The notes beneath the pieces were generated by a model. It made no database searches, was not told the origin of the DNA, and saw only the letters and a list, made by a program, of their open reading frames with translations. Below, piece by piece: positions 33,377 through 41,438 of a stretch of 41,839 nt of DNA. Each line of letters opens with the position of its first letter. Positions within the stretch are counted from its first letter, which is position 1. The stretch is from an uncultured Collinsella sp. (GTDB lineage Bacteria; Actinomycetota; Coriobacteriia; Coriobacteriales; Coriobacteriaceae). The translations under genes were made by a program, and so were the position numbers. Where the stretch lies: the NCBI GenBank assembly GCA_959606065.1, contig CAUHHV010000021.1, forward strand, positions 1 to 41,839, read 5' to 3'.

Positions 33377-34587
33377 TGGGTATCGCCGACCACATCAAGA
33401 ATGGAATATCGCGCCGTGGCTTTGTGCTCGGCGGTGCTGCCGCGGGCGCTGCCACGGTGCTTGCCGGTTGCTCGAAAAAAACGGGCACCAGCGACGATGC
33501 CGCCGGCGAGCCGCAGGTTATCAAGGACGATTCGAAGATTGTCTCGATCACTGATGAGTACGAAGCTGTTGATATCGATCTTGAGCCCACGGCCTCGTGG
33601 ACGCTGCCGCTGGGCACGCTGCTGTACTACTGTGATGGCGACTACGCTGCCGCGATGATGGCGCCTGCTTCTGCCCTGCATGCCAATACGCTTGGTGTGC
33701 TCAACCTGGGCGATGGCTCGCTTACCACACTTATCGAGGATCCCATTGAGGGAACCGGTTATGCGTTTTACGACGTTCGCGCGGGTGATGGCGTGTTCGC
33801 GTGGGTCGAGATGAACTTTGCCAATGCGTCTTGGAAACTCTATGCGCAAAACCTTGCAGGCTCCTCCCTTACCGGCAACGCTGTCGAGCTCGATCGCGGT
33901 GGCGAAAACTACGATCCGCCGCTCTTCACAGCGTATGGGTCGTCGGTCATCTGGTATAAGATGCCCTCGTCCGGCGGCAGCAAGACGAGTAACGATTCGT
34001 ACTGCTACCGTCAGTCGCCCAGCGAGTCCAAGCCTGAGACTATTTGGAAATCGACGGGCCGCTTCGCATCCGCCCCGCGTGTGAGCGACGGCATCCTGAC
34101 CATCTCGCCCCGCGTGCACAATGATGAGGGCGTCTATTACGGTATGACGGCGATCGACCTGACTGACGGCAACAACACGAAGCGAGCTCAGCTGGTGCTT
34201 CCTTCGTCGGTTTCGCCTTTCGAGGCCGTGTATATGGGCGACACCTTCGTGTTCTCCATTGAGGCGACGTATAACGGTGTGGGTAGCCTGGGCAATATGG
34301 GCACCTATATCGGTAACGAGGGCGGGCCGTACCTCTTCCTTTCGCGTGAGCCGCTCGCGTGCGCTGCGGGAAGGAAAAATAAATACCTGGTTAAAGTCCA
34401 GGCGTCGCATTTTTTGATTGACACTTCGGCTAAGACCTACGGCTCGCTCCTGTCGCCCGACCGAGCCCTGGAGTATGGCGATTATCCTGCTACGGCGGGT
34501 AAATCGAACTCGTTCTTAACGTACGCAACGGTGCGCAACAGCCAGGGAATTCCCGAGACGGTTACCGCTCGCTTGTTCTCTCTTTAG
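33376..34587 (+). CDS. Tat-exported lipoprotein, probable beta-propeller
   Basis: A 403-residue protein from the ATG at 33376. The N-terminus has a twin-arginine motif (SRRGFVLGG) followed by a lipobox (VLAGC), so it is probably exported folded and lipid-anchored. The mature part has repeated beta-type stretches (GDGVFAWVEMNFANASWKLY, GSSVIWYKMP, DGILTISPRVHNDEGVYYG), compatible with a WD40/propeller-like fold. No enzyme motif is seen. It is coupled to the TSCPD gene. Function unknown. Confidence 0.8.
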   Translation: MGIADHIKNGISRRGFVLGGAAAGAATVLAGCSKKTGTSDDAAGEPQVIKDDSKIVSITDEYEAVDIDLEPTASWTLPLGTLLYYCDGDYAAAMMAPASALHANTLGVLNLGDGSLTTLIEDPIEGTGYAFYDVRAGDGVFAWVEMNFANASWKLYAQNLAGSSLTGNAVELDRGGENYDPPLFTAYGSSVIWYKMPSSGGSKTSNDSYCYRQSPSESKPETIWKSTGRFASAPRVSDGILTISPRVHNDEGVYYGMTAIDLTDGNNTKRAQLVLPSSVSPFEAVYMGDTFVFSIEATYNGVGSLGNMGTYIGNEGGPYLFLSREPLACAAGRKNKYLVKVQASHFLIDTSAKTYGSLLSPDRALEYGDYPATAGKSNSFLTYATVRNSQGIPETVTARLFSL

Positions 34588-34646
34588 TCTCCGAGGGGTT
34601 AAAAAGGCGTCGACAGGGGAATAAGCGCGTTGTGACTATGAGTACC

Positions 34647-34685
34647 GCCCGCCGAGCTATCGCACCCATGCGATACCCGGTGGGC
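34647..34685. other. Two-part hairpin before the response-regulator gene
   Basis: Inner stem TATCGC/GCGATA (34658-34663 and 34670-34675), outer stem GCCCGCCG/CGGTGGGC (34647-34654 and 34678-34685, one mismatch). No T run follows. It lies 60 bp after the lipoprotein gene and just upstream of a -10-like TAAAAT at 34696-34701; it could be an operator or an mRNA end. Confidence 0.45.
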
Positions 34686-34740
34686 TCAGGTGCGTTAAAA
34701 TGAGCTTGTTCTTAGCTAATTGAGACAGGGGGGCCGTGTT

Positions 34741-35463
34741 ATGGCTTCAGATGCAAAAAAGATTCTGCTGGTCGAGGATGAGAAGGCAATCCGTGACGCT
34801 GTCGCTGCCTATCTCGAGCGCGAGGGCTATTGGGTTGTGGGCGTCGGCGACGGCCAGTCCGCTATCGAGGAGTTCGAGAAGCATCAGTTCGACCTGGTCG
34901 TGCTCGACCTCATGCTCCCTAAGATTCCCGGCGAGCGCGTTTGCCGCACCATTCGCGACACCTCGGATGTCCCCATCATTATGCTGACGGCCAAGGGCGA
35001 GATCGAGGACCGTATTATCGGCCTCGAGCTCGGTGCCGACGACTACCTGATCAAGCCGTTCTCGCCGCGCGAGCTTGTCGCGCGCGTACGCGCCTTGTTC
35101 CGCCGTGCCCACCAGGCCGATGAGCCGGCCGTCGAGGTGCTCGACTTTGGCGATCTGGTCATTGACATTTCGGGCCACAAGATTTTGGTCGAGGGCAAGG
35201 AAGTCGACCTGACGGCTTCCGAGTTCAAGCTGCTCACCACGCTTGCCCGCCACCCCGGCCGCGTCTACAACCGCATGGAGCTGGTCGAGAAGGTGCTCGG
35301 CTACGACTTTGAGGGTTACGAGCGCACCATCGACAGCCACGTGAAGAACCTTCGCGCCAAGCTGGGCGACGACCCCAAGAAGCCCAAGTGGCTCTACACC
35401 GTCCACGGTGTCGGCTACCGCTTCGAGGCTCCGACCAAGACCGATAAGTCGGACGAGAAATAA
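34741..35463 (+). CDS. OmpR/PhoB-type response regulator
   Basis: A 240-residue two-domain regulator. The receiver domain has Asp12-Glu-Asp-like acidic residues (VEDE), phospho-acceptor Asp56 (LVVLDLMLP) and Lys (LIKPF). The C-terminal winged helix (about 140-230) shows LTASEFKLLTTLARHPGRV and ERTIDSHVKNLRAKLGD. The ATG at 34741 follows AGGGGGG. The partner histidine kinase starts 12 bp downstream. Confidence 0.93.
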   Translation: MASDAKKILLVEDEKAIRDAVAAYLEREGYWVVGVGDGQSAIEEFEKHQFDLVVLDLMLPKIPGERVCRTIRDTSDVPIIMLTAKGEIEDRIIGLELGADDYLIKPFSPRELVARVRALFRRAHQADEPAVEVLDFGDLVIDISGHKILVEGKEVDLTASEFKLLTTLARHPGRVYNRMELVEKVLGYDFEGYERTIDSHVKNLRAKLGDDPKKPKWLYTVHGVGYRFEAPTKTDKSDEK

Positions 35464-35475
35464 AGGAAATCACAT

Positions 35476-37041
35476 ATGACACCTGCGCGCTTTGAAATCG
35501 GGCAAAAGCATAAGCAGGAGAACGAGGCGGGTTCCAAGGCTAGTTGGAACACGCCTCGTTCCGATTCACGGCCAACGATGAGCTATCCCTCGCGTATGGC
35601 CCTGGCTTTTGCCCTGACATCGCTCATGACGGTATTGGTGCTGGTGGGCGTAGTCTCCGTTGTATGGGGCACGGTTTTTACGGATTACACGCGCTCCAAT
35701 ATTGTCGAAATCGCCAATTCCGCAGCCGAAAAGCTTGCGACGTCGTACGAGGAAAACGGCAATTGGACCGCGGGGGAGTTGCGTGCGGTCGCGACATCGA
35801 GCTTGGTGTCCGACGATCTTGGCATGCAGGTCGTCAATAAAAAGGGCGTCATCGTCTACGACGACTCGTGGCCCTCGGCAAGCGCTACTGCCGATGTGCG
35901 CGAAAATCAGGCGACGACCGACGGTACGAGCGGAAAGAAGGCGTCGCACAGCCCAGTCTCGTCTGCTCCCACCGATTCCAATAGTGTTGCCAACGTTGAG
36001 ATCGTGACGTCCTCCGGCGAGCACGTGGGTCAGGTCAAATTGTGGGCGATTGGCTCCGATGCCCTGCTCACCAAGGCAGACTCAGCATTCAGAGAGAAGA
36101 CCTTTAACGCCATGGCCCTTGCCGCGGTTGTGGCCGTCTGCATCTCGGTCGTTATCGGAGCGCTCATGTCGCGCATGCTCACCAAGCCGATTCATCGTAT
36201 TACCAGCACCGCCAAGCAGATTCGCGATGGAGACCTGTCCGCTCGTACGGGCTTGCGCGGCGATGATGAGATCGATCAGCTGGGAGAGACCTTCGACGAG
36301 ATGGCCACCTCACTCGAAAAGGATATGAAGCACGAGAAGCGCCTGACCTCTGATGTTGCCCACGAGCTGCGCACGCCGCTCATGGCCATGCTTGCAACGG
36401 TCGAAGCCATGCAAGACGGCGTGTATCCCACCGACGACGAACACCTGGAGACAGTCGCATCCGAGACGCGTCGTCTGGCCCGTCTGGTGCAGCAGATGCT
36501 CGACCTGTCGCGCATGGAAAACAGTACCGCGCCGCTCAACCTGGAGCCGGTGGATATGGTGCCGTTCGTGCGTTCGATTGTGAATGGCCAGGAGCGCCTG
36601 TTTGCCGACCGTGACCTGCGTTTGCGCTTTGCGGATGAGACGCAGGGCCACGATGACGTTGTCGAGGCAGATCCCGACATGATCACGCAATGCGTTATTA
36701 ACCTCATGAGCAACGCCATGCGTTACACCCCCGAGGGGGGTTGGGTCGTGGTGTCGGTGCTCAGCGACCGCAAGCACGTCGATATCGCGGTTTCGGATAC
36801 GGGCATCGGTATCGCCAAGGACGATCTGTCGCGCATCTTCGGTCGTTTTTGGCGCGCCGATGCCAGCCGCGCCCGCGAAGCTGGCGGCCTGGGCGTGGGC
36901 CTCGCCGTGACCAAGCAGATCGTCGAGCGTCACCATGGCTACATATCCGTGGAGTCGGAGCTTGGAAAGGGTACGACTTTTACAATTCATCTGCCCCGCG
37001 AGCACACGGCAGACGCGGCATCTACTACAATGGAGCACTAG
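35476..37041 (+). CDS. Membrane sensor histidine kinase
   Basis: A 521-residue kinase from the ATG at 35476 with AAAGGAAA upstream; an ATG at 35578, without a ribosome site, is the alternative. Membrane segments lie at about 42-65 and 208-232, around an extracytoplasmic sensor of about 140 residues. A HAMP domain follows (about 235-285). The DHp helix has His296 in SDVAHELRTPLM. The ATPase part shows NLMSNAMRYTP, DTGIGIAKDDL and GGLGVGLAVTKQI. It pairs with the response regulator just upstream. The first 34 residues are hydrophilic and coincide with a large DNA hairpin (35521-35560). Confidence 0.92.
   Translation: MTPARFEIGQKHKQENEAGSKASWNTPRSDSRPTMSYPSRMALAFALTSLMTVLVLVGVVSVVWGTVFTDYTRSNIVEIANSAAEKLATSYEENGNWTAGELRAVATSSLVSDDLGMQVVNKKGVIVYDDSWPSASATADVRENQATTDGTSGKKASHSPVSSAPTDSNSVANVEIVTSSGEHVGQVKLWAIGSDALLTKADSAFREKTFNAMALAAVVAVCISVVIGALMSRMLTKPIHRITSTAKQIRDGDLSARTGLRGDDEIDQLGETFDEMATSLEKDMKHEKRLTSDVAHELRTPLMAMLATVEAMQDGVYPTDDEHLETVASETRRLARLVQQMLDLSRMENSTAPLNLEPVDMVPFVRSIVNGQERLFADRDLRLRFADETQGHDDVVEADPDMITQCVINLMSNAMRYTPEGGWVVVSVLSDRKHVDIAVSDTGIGIAKDDLSRIFGRFWRADASRAREAGGLGVGLAVTKQIVERHHGYISVESELGKGTTFTIHLPREHTADAASTTMEH
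35521..35560 (+). other. Large hairpin in the 5' coding part of the histidine kinase
   Basis: Stem of 17 positions with one mismatch: AACGAGGCGGGTTCCAA (35521-35537) against TTGGAACACGCCTCGTT (35544-35560), with a 6-base loop and no T run. It is stronger than most terminators in the window, yet lies 45 bp inside the annotated gene. Confidence 0.8.
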
Positions 37042-37099
37042 CTTTTCGCTATTCGGTGAAGGAGGGGCCGCGTCCCTGCCGCTCCGAGTTTGCGAAAAC

Positions 37100-37122
37100 A
37101 TGCGGGAAAGAGCCCGCATTTC
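37100..37122 (+). terminator. Weak terminator or attenuator before purC
   Basis: Stem ATGCGGG/CCCGCAT (37100-37106 and 37113-37119) followed by TTTC. It lies between the kinase gene and purC. The stem is short and the T run poor, so partial read-through is likely. Confidence 0.45.
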
Positions 37123-37150
37123 TGTCGTATTTAGGTAAGGAGTGACTCAC

Positions 37151-38038
37151 GTGACAACGATGGAGCGTCGTCCGGATTCCCGTGGCAAGGTTCGTGATAT
37201 CTACGATGCCGGTGAAAACCTGCTGATGGTCGCCACCGACCGCATTTCTGCGTTCGACTTCATTCTTCCCGACGAGATTCCGTTTAAGGGAGAGGTGCTC
37301 AATCGCATCTCGGCATTCTGGTTTGATAAGTTTGCCGACATCGTCCCCAACCATCTCGTTTCCATCGACCCGGCGGATTTCCCCGAGGAGTTTGCCGAGT
37401 ATCGTGACTACCTCGCAGGCCGCGCCATGCTGGTCAAGAAGGCTCAGACGATTCCTATCGAGTGCATCGTCCGCGGCTATCTGACCGGTTCGGGCAAGAA
37501 GACCTATGACGAGAACGGCACCGTCTGCGGTATCCAGCTGCCTGAGGGTCTAACCGAGGCCTCCAAGCTCCCCGAGCCGCTGTTCACGCCGTCCACGAAG
37601 GCCGAGATCGGTGACCACGACGAGAACATCTCGTTCGAGCGTTGCTGCGAGATCGTGGGCGAGGACATCGCCACGCAGATTCGCGACCTTTCCCTCAAGA
37701 TCTACAAGGCTGCCGCCGAGTATGCAGCGACCCGTGGCATCATCATTGCCGACACTAAGTTTGAGTTTGGTGTCATCGATGGCAAGGTCACGCTGATCGA
37801 CGAGTGCCTCACGCCCGACTCCAGCCGTTTCTGGCCTGCCGCCAGCTACGAGGAGGGCAAGATTCAGCCCAGCTACGACAAACAATTCGTCCGCAATTGG
37901 CTCAAAGCCAACTGGGATATGACGGGGGAGACCCCGCACCTGCCCGCCGAGGTCATCGATGGCACGTCCGAGCGCTATCGCGAGGCCTTCCAGATCATCA
38001 CGGGCTCCCAGTTCACAAGTATGAAGGAGAACGCATAA
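37151..38038 (+). CDS. purC: SAICAR synthetase
   Basis: Phosphoribosylaminoimidazole-succinocarboxamide synthase of 295 residues. I choose the GTG at 37151, spaced 8 bp from AAGGAG; the GTG at 37142 overlaps that site. Family motifs are RGKVRDIYDAG, VATDRISAFDFILP, CIVRGYLTGSG, ADTKFEFG and DECLTPDSSRFW. The product is the substrate of PurB, encoded at 28.9 kb. The next gene begins directly after its stop. Confidence 0.96.
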   Translation: MTTMERRPDSRGKVRDIYDAGENLLMVATDRISAFDFILPDEIPFKGEVLNRISAFWFDKFADIVPNHLVSIDPADFPEEFAEYRDYLAGRAMLVKKAQTIPIECIVRGYLTGSGKKTYDENGTVCGIQLPEGLTEASKLPEPLFTPSTKAEIGDHDENISFERCCEIVGEDIATQIRDLSLKIYKAAAEYAATRGIIIADTKFEFGVIDGKVTLIDECLTPDSSRFWPAASYEEGKIQPSYDKQFVRNWLKANWDMTGETPHLPAEVIDGTSERYREAFQIITGSQFTSMKENA

Positions 38039-38614
38039 GTGAGTACCCGTAGCGCCACGAACAAGCGCACGCAATCCCACGAAGTTACCGGGGTTGCGCG
38101 CAAGTCCGCCGCATCTGCTAAGCCCGCCCGTCAGGCAGCGAGCTCTGTCCGCGTCGTGCCAGCTTCGTCTAAAGCTCGCCGCAAAGAGCTCGAGAAGGGC
38201 GAGAACCTCGAGGGCCTCTCTAAAGAGGAGAAGCGCGCCCGCAAGGCTAAGCAGCGCGCCAAGGAGGACCGCATCTACACGGTGTCGAATATCCTTCTCA
38301 AGCAGGATGAGGACTACACCAAGCGCCGCCGTATTTGGTGGGCCGTGCTCGCTATCGGCATGGTGTTCATCGTGGCAATTTGGGTTTCGTTCTACTTCGT
38401 TCCCGGCGGCACGGTGTCCAGTCCTGTTCAGATGGTTGGCATCGTTGTGTCCTATGTCATCATCCTGGGTGACTTTATCTATGACTTCGCTCGTATTCGT
38501 CCCTTGCGCAACATGTACCGCGCGCAGGCCGAAGGCATGTCCGAGAACAAGCTCAACGCCCTTATTGAGCGCGCGGCTGCCGAGGAGGACACGAAGGACT
38601 CCAAGAAGAAGTAG
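38039..38614 (+). CDS. Two-pass membrane protein with a basic N-terminal tail
   Basis: A 191-residue protein starting with a GTG immediately after the purC stop. The first 95 residues are Lys/Arg/Ala-rich and probably cytoplasmic (KEEKRARKAKQRAKED). Two membrane segments follow (WWAVLAIGMVFIVAIWVSFYF and MVGIVVSYVIILGDFIYDFA), then a charged tail. Family not recognised; the link to purC is by position only. Confidence 0.75.
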   Translation: MSTRSATNKRTQSHEVTGVARKSAASAKPARQAASSVRVVPASSKARRKELEKGENLEGLSKEEKRARKAKQRAKEDRIYTVSNILLKQDEDYTKRRRIWWAVLAIGMVFIVAIWVSFYFVPGGTVSSPVQMVGIVVSYVIILGDFIYDFARIRPLRNMYRAQAEGMSENKLNALIERAAAEEDTKDSKKK

Positions 38615-38644
38615 CGTTTGTATCCATACATATCGCTAAGATAT

Positions 38645-38675
38645 AAGGCGCGTCGTTTTTGCGGCGCGCCTTTTT
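38645..38675 (+). terminator. Terminator after the purC operon
   Basis: Stem AAGGCGCGTCG (38645-38655) with CGGCGCGCCTT (38662-38672), one G-T wobble, ending in a T run. Confidence 0.9.
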
Positions 38676-38703
38676 ACTGTTCTATAGATAGATGGAGTGG
38701 CAC

Positions 38704-39984
38704 ATGATTCGAGCTGCCCTGACGGTCGAAGAAGCTCTGGAGGGCATGAAGGCCCTGGAGCCCAAGATTAAAAACTACGCGCGCCTGGTCGTCCGCAAGG
38801 GCGTAAACGTCAAACCCGGCCAGGAGGTTGTCGTTCAGTCTCCGGTCGAGTGCGCATCCTTTGCCCGCGTGGTGGTCGCGGAGGCTTATGAAGCCGGCGC
38901 TGGCCACGTGACGGTTATTTGGGCCGATGATGCCGTGACGAGGCTCACGTACGAGCATGTCGATAAAAGCTATTTTGAGCAGACGCCCGAGTGGAAGCGC
39001 CTGCAGCTGGATTCCCTGGCCCAGGACGGTGCCTGCTTTATCTTTATCGAGGGTGCGGATCCCGCAGCCCTCAAGGGCATCGATCCAGCCAAGCCGGCCG
39101 CGGCATCCAAGGCGAGGAATACGCAGTGCAAAGTTTTCCGCCGTGGACTGGATTACAACATCAATCCGTGGTGCATCGCCGGCGCTCCGGTCGTGGCTTG
39201 GGCGCACGAGGTGTTCCCGGGAGACGCCGATGAGGTTGCAATCTATAAGCTGTGGAATGCGATTCTGCACACCGCTCGCGCCGATGGCCAGGACCCGGAG
39301 AGCGACTGGGAACTCCATGACGCCGCATTCGAAAAGAACCTGCGTTTCCTAAACGATAATCAATTTGATTGCCTGCACTACACCGCTTCGAACGGAACCG
39401 ATCTGACGATTGGCATGACGAAAGGTCACGAGTGGGCCGGCGGCAAGGGCAAGACGCCCGATGGCCACCCCTTCTTCCCCAACATCCCCACCGAGGAGGT
39501 TTTTACCTCGCCTGATCGCATGCGCGCTGACGGAATCGTCTACTCGGCCATGCCGCTCATCCACCACGGTAACAAGGTCGACGATTTTTGGATTAAGTTC
39601 GAGGGCGGCCGTGTGGTGGACTACGACGCCCGCGTGGGCAAGGCGACGCTTGCGAGCATCATTGACACCGACGAAGGTGCCGCTCATCTGGGCGAGGTCG
39701 CGCTCATTTCCAAGAACACGCCGATCCGCGAAAGTGGCGTTCTGTTCTACGATACGCTCTATGACGAGAACGCCAGCTGCCACCTTGCGCTGGGTGTCGG
39801 CTTCCCCGAGTGCATCGAGGGCGGGTATGACATGTCCAAGGAGGAGCTTCTGGAGCATGGCGTTAACGTATCGAGCACGCATGTCGACTTTATGATCGGC
39901 ACGGACGACATCGATATTACGGGCATTACGCCTGATGGACGTGAAGTTGTGATTTTCCAGAACGGCCAATGGAGTTGGGAATAG
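38704..39984 (+). CDS. M29-family aminopeptidase
   Basis: A metallo-aminopeptidase of 426 residues. The ATG at 38704 has GGAG 6 bp upstream; the in-frame ATG at 38692 has none. Metal-site motifs of the family are visible: NIPTEEVFTSPDR, a His-rich turn (PLIHHGNKVDDF), GEVALISKNTPI, DENASCHLALG and the closing STHVDFMIGTDDIDI. It is cytoplasmic, with no signal peptide, and acts in peptide breakdown. It is a single-gene unit; the tRNA-Lys promoter overlaps its stop codon. Confidence 0.92.
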   Translation: MIRAALTVEEALEGMKALEPKIKNYARLVVRKGVNVKPGQEVVVQSPVECASFARVVVAEAYEAGAGHVTVIWADDAVTRLTYEHVDKSYFEQTPEWKRLQLDSLAQDGACFIFIEGADPAALKGIDPAKPAAASKARNTQCKVFRRGLDYNINPWCIAGAPVVAWAHEVFPGDADEVAIYKLWNAILHTARADGQDPESDWELHDAAFEKNLRFLNDNQFDCLHYTASNGTDLTIGMTKGHEWAGGKGKTPDGHPFFPNIPTEEVFTSPDRMRADGIVYSAMPLIHHGNKVDDFWIKFEGGRVVDYDARVGKATLASIIDTDEGAAHLGEVALISKNTPIRESGVLFYDTLYDENASCHLALGVGFPECIEGGYDMSKEELLEHGVNVSSTHVDFMIGTDDIDITGITPDGREVVIFQNGQWSWE

Positions 39985-40003
39985 TCCCAGACCGTGGTAC
40001 AAT
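39975..40003 (+). promoter_or_regulatory. Promoter of tRNA-Lys
   Basis: TTGGGA (39975-39980) and TACAAT (39998-40003) with a 17-bp spacer. The -35 lies in the last codons of the aminopeptidase gene. Confidence 0.65.
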
Positions 40004-40012
40004 GCCACCCGC

Positions 40013-40088
40013 GGGCCGTTAGCTCAGCTGGCAGAGCAGGGGACTTTTAATCCCAAGGTCCAGGGTTCGAACCCCTGACGGCCCACCA
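40013..40088 (+). tRNA. tRNA-Lys, anticodon TTT
   Basis: Acceptor GGGCCGT/ACGGCCC, D arm AGCTCAGCTGGCAGAGC, anticodon stem GGGGA/TCCCA with loop CTTTTAA, T arm CAGGG-TTCGAAC-CCCTG, and encoded CCA. Its 3' end (40069-40087) is repeated exactly at 40246-40264. Confidence 0.96.
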
Positions 40089-40264
40089 TAGAATAGAAAA
40101 GCGACTGGTGGACGCCGGCCGCTTTTTTGTTGCCGCGCCACGGGTTCGAACCCGTCGGGGCGCGGAGCTGAGTAAACGCGTGAGCGTTTGCCAACGCAGC
40201 GCGCAAGGCGCGAAAGCGCCGCAGCGGCCGCCTGCGGAGCAGGCTGAACCCCTGACGGCCCACC
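40089..40264 (+). repeat. tRNA-Lys-linked hairpin unit ending in a second tRNA 3' end
   Basis: A 176-bp unit built like the one behind tRNA-Gly but with different sequence. It has a terminator (40100-40128), a T-arm-like perfect palindrome CGGGTTCGAACCCG (40141-40154), and the hairpins AAACGC-GTGA-GCGTTT (40174-40189), GGCGC-GAAA-GCGCC (40207-40220) and GCCTGC-GGA-GCAGGC (40230-40244). GAACCCCTGACGGCCCACC follows at 40246-40264, identical to the tRNA 3' end. A partial copy of its first part is at 41372-41438. Confidence 0.8.
40100..40128 (+). terminator. Terminator of tRNA-Lys
   Basis: Stem AGCGACTGG (40100-40108) with CCGGCCGCT (40115-40123), imperfect, followed by six T residues. The copy at 41383-41412 has a different but still pairing stem. 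Confidence 0.7.
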
Positions 40265-40282
40265 CAAAGTAAGGAATACGAA

Positions 40283-41080
40283 ATGAAAACAAATAGATAC
40301 GGAATTAGCGGCAGCACATTAAAGATAATAGCAGTCATTTCGATGGTTCTCGATCATGTAAGCAGGATCGTCCTGACCAATGGAATCATGACTCACGCAT
40401 CGTACAGTCAGATATCAGACGAACAGTGGGCGATTCTAAGCGAGGCTTCGGATGTGCTTCATGTTCTTGGCAGAATTGCATTTCCCTTATTTTGCTTTTT
40501 GATAGTTGAGGGATTTTTGCATACTCATGACATAAAGAAGTACCTGCGAAATATGCTTGTCTTCGCAATCATTGCGGAGCCCATATACGATTTCGTTCAA
40601 ACCGGGCAACTATTCGACCTTCGGCAACAAAATGTTATGTGTGAGCTCCTGCTTTCCTTGGTCTTTTTGATTATTCTGGAAAAGATACGAAGCCTTTCAA
40701 AATGGAAGAGATGCATCGCAGAAATTGCTCTGATTGTTTTGACAGCACTGGCAGCTGAATACACTAAACTAGATGGCGGTGTGTATGGCATTCTGCTTGT
40801 GGCTGCATTCTATTTATTCCACGACAGCAAGGGCAAGATGTTCTTTGCTGCAGTATGCGCAGTGCTCCTTTCGTCATGCCATATAGTTGGCGGCGGATTT
40901 GAGCTTGCTGCGGCTAATGTACTTAATCCTGATGTTGCTGCCGCGGTCGTTTCGTTGCTGCTGATTAATCTTTATAATGGCAAGCGAGGGCTGAAGCTGA
41001 AATACTTCTTCTACATTTTCTATCCGGCACATCTTGCTCTGCTTTATGGTGTCTCACTTATTGTTTTGAACTGTCTTTAA
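40283..41080 (+). CDS. TraX-family membrane protein
   Basis: A 265-residue protein with about seven to eight membrane segments, starting MKTNRYGISGSTLKIIAVIS. The pattern (LKIIAVISMVLDHV, GRIAFPLFCFLIVEGFLHT, YPAHLALLYG near the end) fits TraX, known from F-pilin acetylation but widespread in gut bacteria, where its substrate is unknown. Base composition is clearly AT-richer than its neighbours, and it lies between two copies of the tRNA-Lys-linked repeat, so acquisition by transfer is likely. No good ribosome site beyond AAGTAAGGAA is seen. Confidence 0.85.
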   Translation: MKTNRYGISGSTLKIIAVISMVLDHVSRIVLTNGIMTHASYSQISDEQWAILSEASDVLHVLGRIAFPLFCFLIVEGFLHTHDIKKYLRNMLVFAIIAEPIYDFVQTGQLFDLRQQNVMCELLLSLVFLIILEKIRSLSKWKRCIAEIALIVLTALAAEYTKLDGGVYGILLVAAFYLFHDSKGKMFFAAVCAVLLSSCHIVGGGFELAAANVLNPDVAAAVVSLLLINLYNGKRGLKLKYFFYIFYPAHLALLYGVSLIVLNCL

Positions 41081-41102
41081 AAACTCTCAAACAAGTCTCT
41101 GA

Positions 41103-41381
41103 AAGCAGAAACAAATTGACCCTAAGACTGCTTGTGAATTTCCGGAAGACCTGAGAGATGCGAGGATAGACAACGAGGGCTGCAGAAAGATGCTTCTCAG
41201 TTCTCTGGCGGATTGCATGTATCTGTATGAGGATCACTTCCACACACTCATTAATAACAGTGATAAACACGGCAGATCCTCAAAACATGAGGCTGCGGAG
41301 GTCAAACGATGCTTCGAAAGCATGAATGGCAGCGAGAAAATGAGTTCGGAAGCACCCTTCGGATGCTCCAGCATAGAATAG
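41103..41381 (+). pseudogene. Coding remnant lacking a start (unrecognised)
   Basis: An open frame runs from a stop at 41100-41102 to 41381 without a usable early start; the first ATG is at 41190. The sequence looks protein-like (FPEDLRDARIDNEGCRK, LADCMYLYEDHFHTLIN, KHEAAEVKRCFESMNGSEK). It ends inside the repeat copy at 41372. It may be the 3' end of a gene cut off when the island formed. No family recognised. Confidence 0.4.
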
Positions 41382-41438
41382 AAAGCGATCGGCTCCGGCT
41401 GGTCGCTTTTTTGTTGCCGCGCCACGGGTTCGAACCCG
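41372..41438 (+). repeat. Partial copy of the tRNA-Lys-linked unit
   Basis: CATAGAATAGAAA (41372-41384) matches 40087-40099, and 41404-41438 (35 bp, ending in the palindrome CGGGTTCGAACCCG) is identical to 40120-40154. The middle differs but still forms a terminator-like stem (AGCGATC/GGTCGCT). No tRNA lies in front of it. Similarity stops exactly at the palindrome. Confidence 0.85.

Noticed and set aside
40019..40338. Leftward ORFs across tRNA-Lys (GPSGVRTLDLGIKSPLL-like)
   Set aside because: This is a well-known kind of false protein from antisense tRNA sequence.
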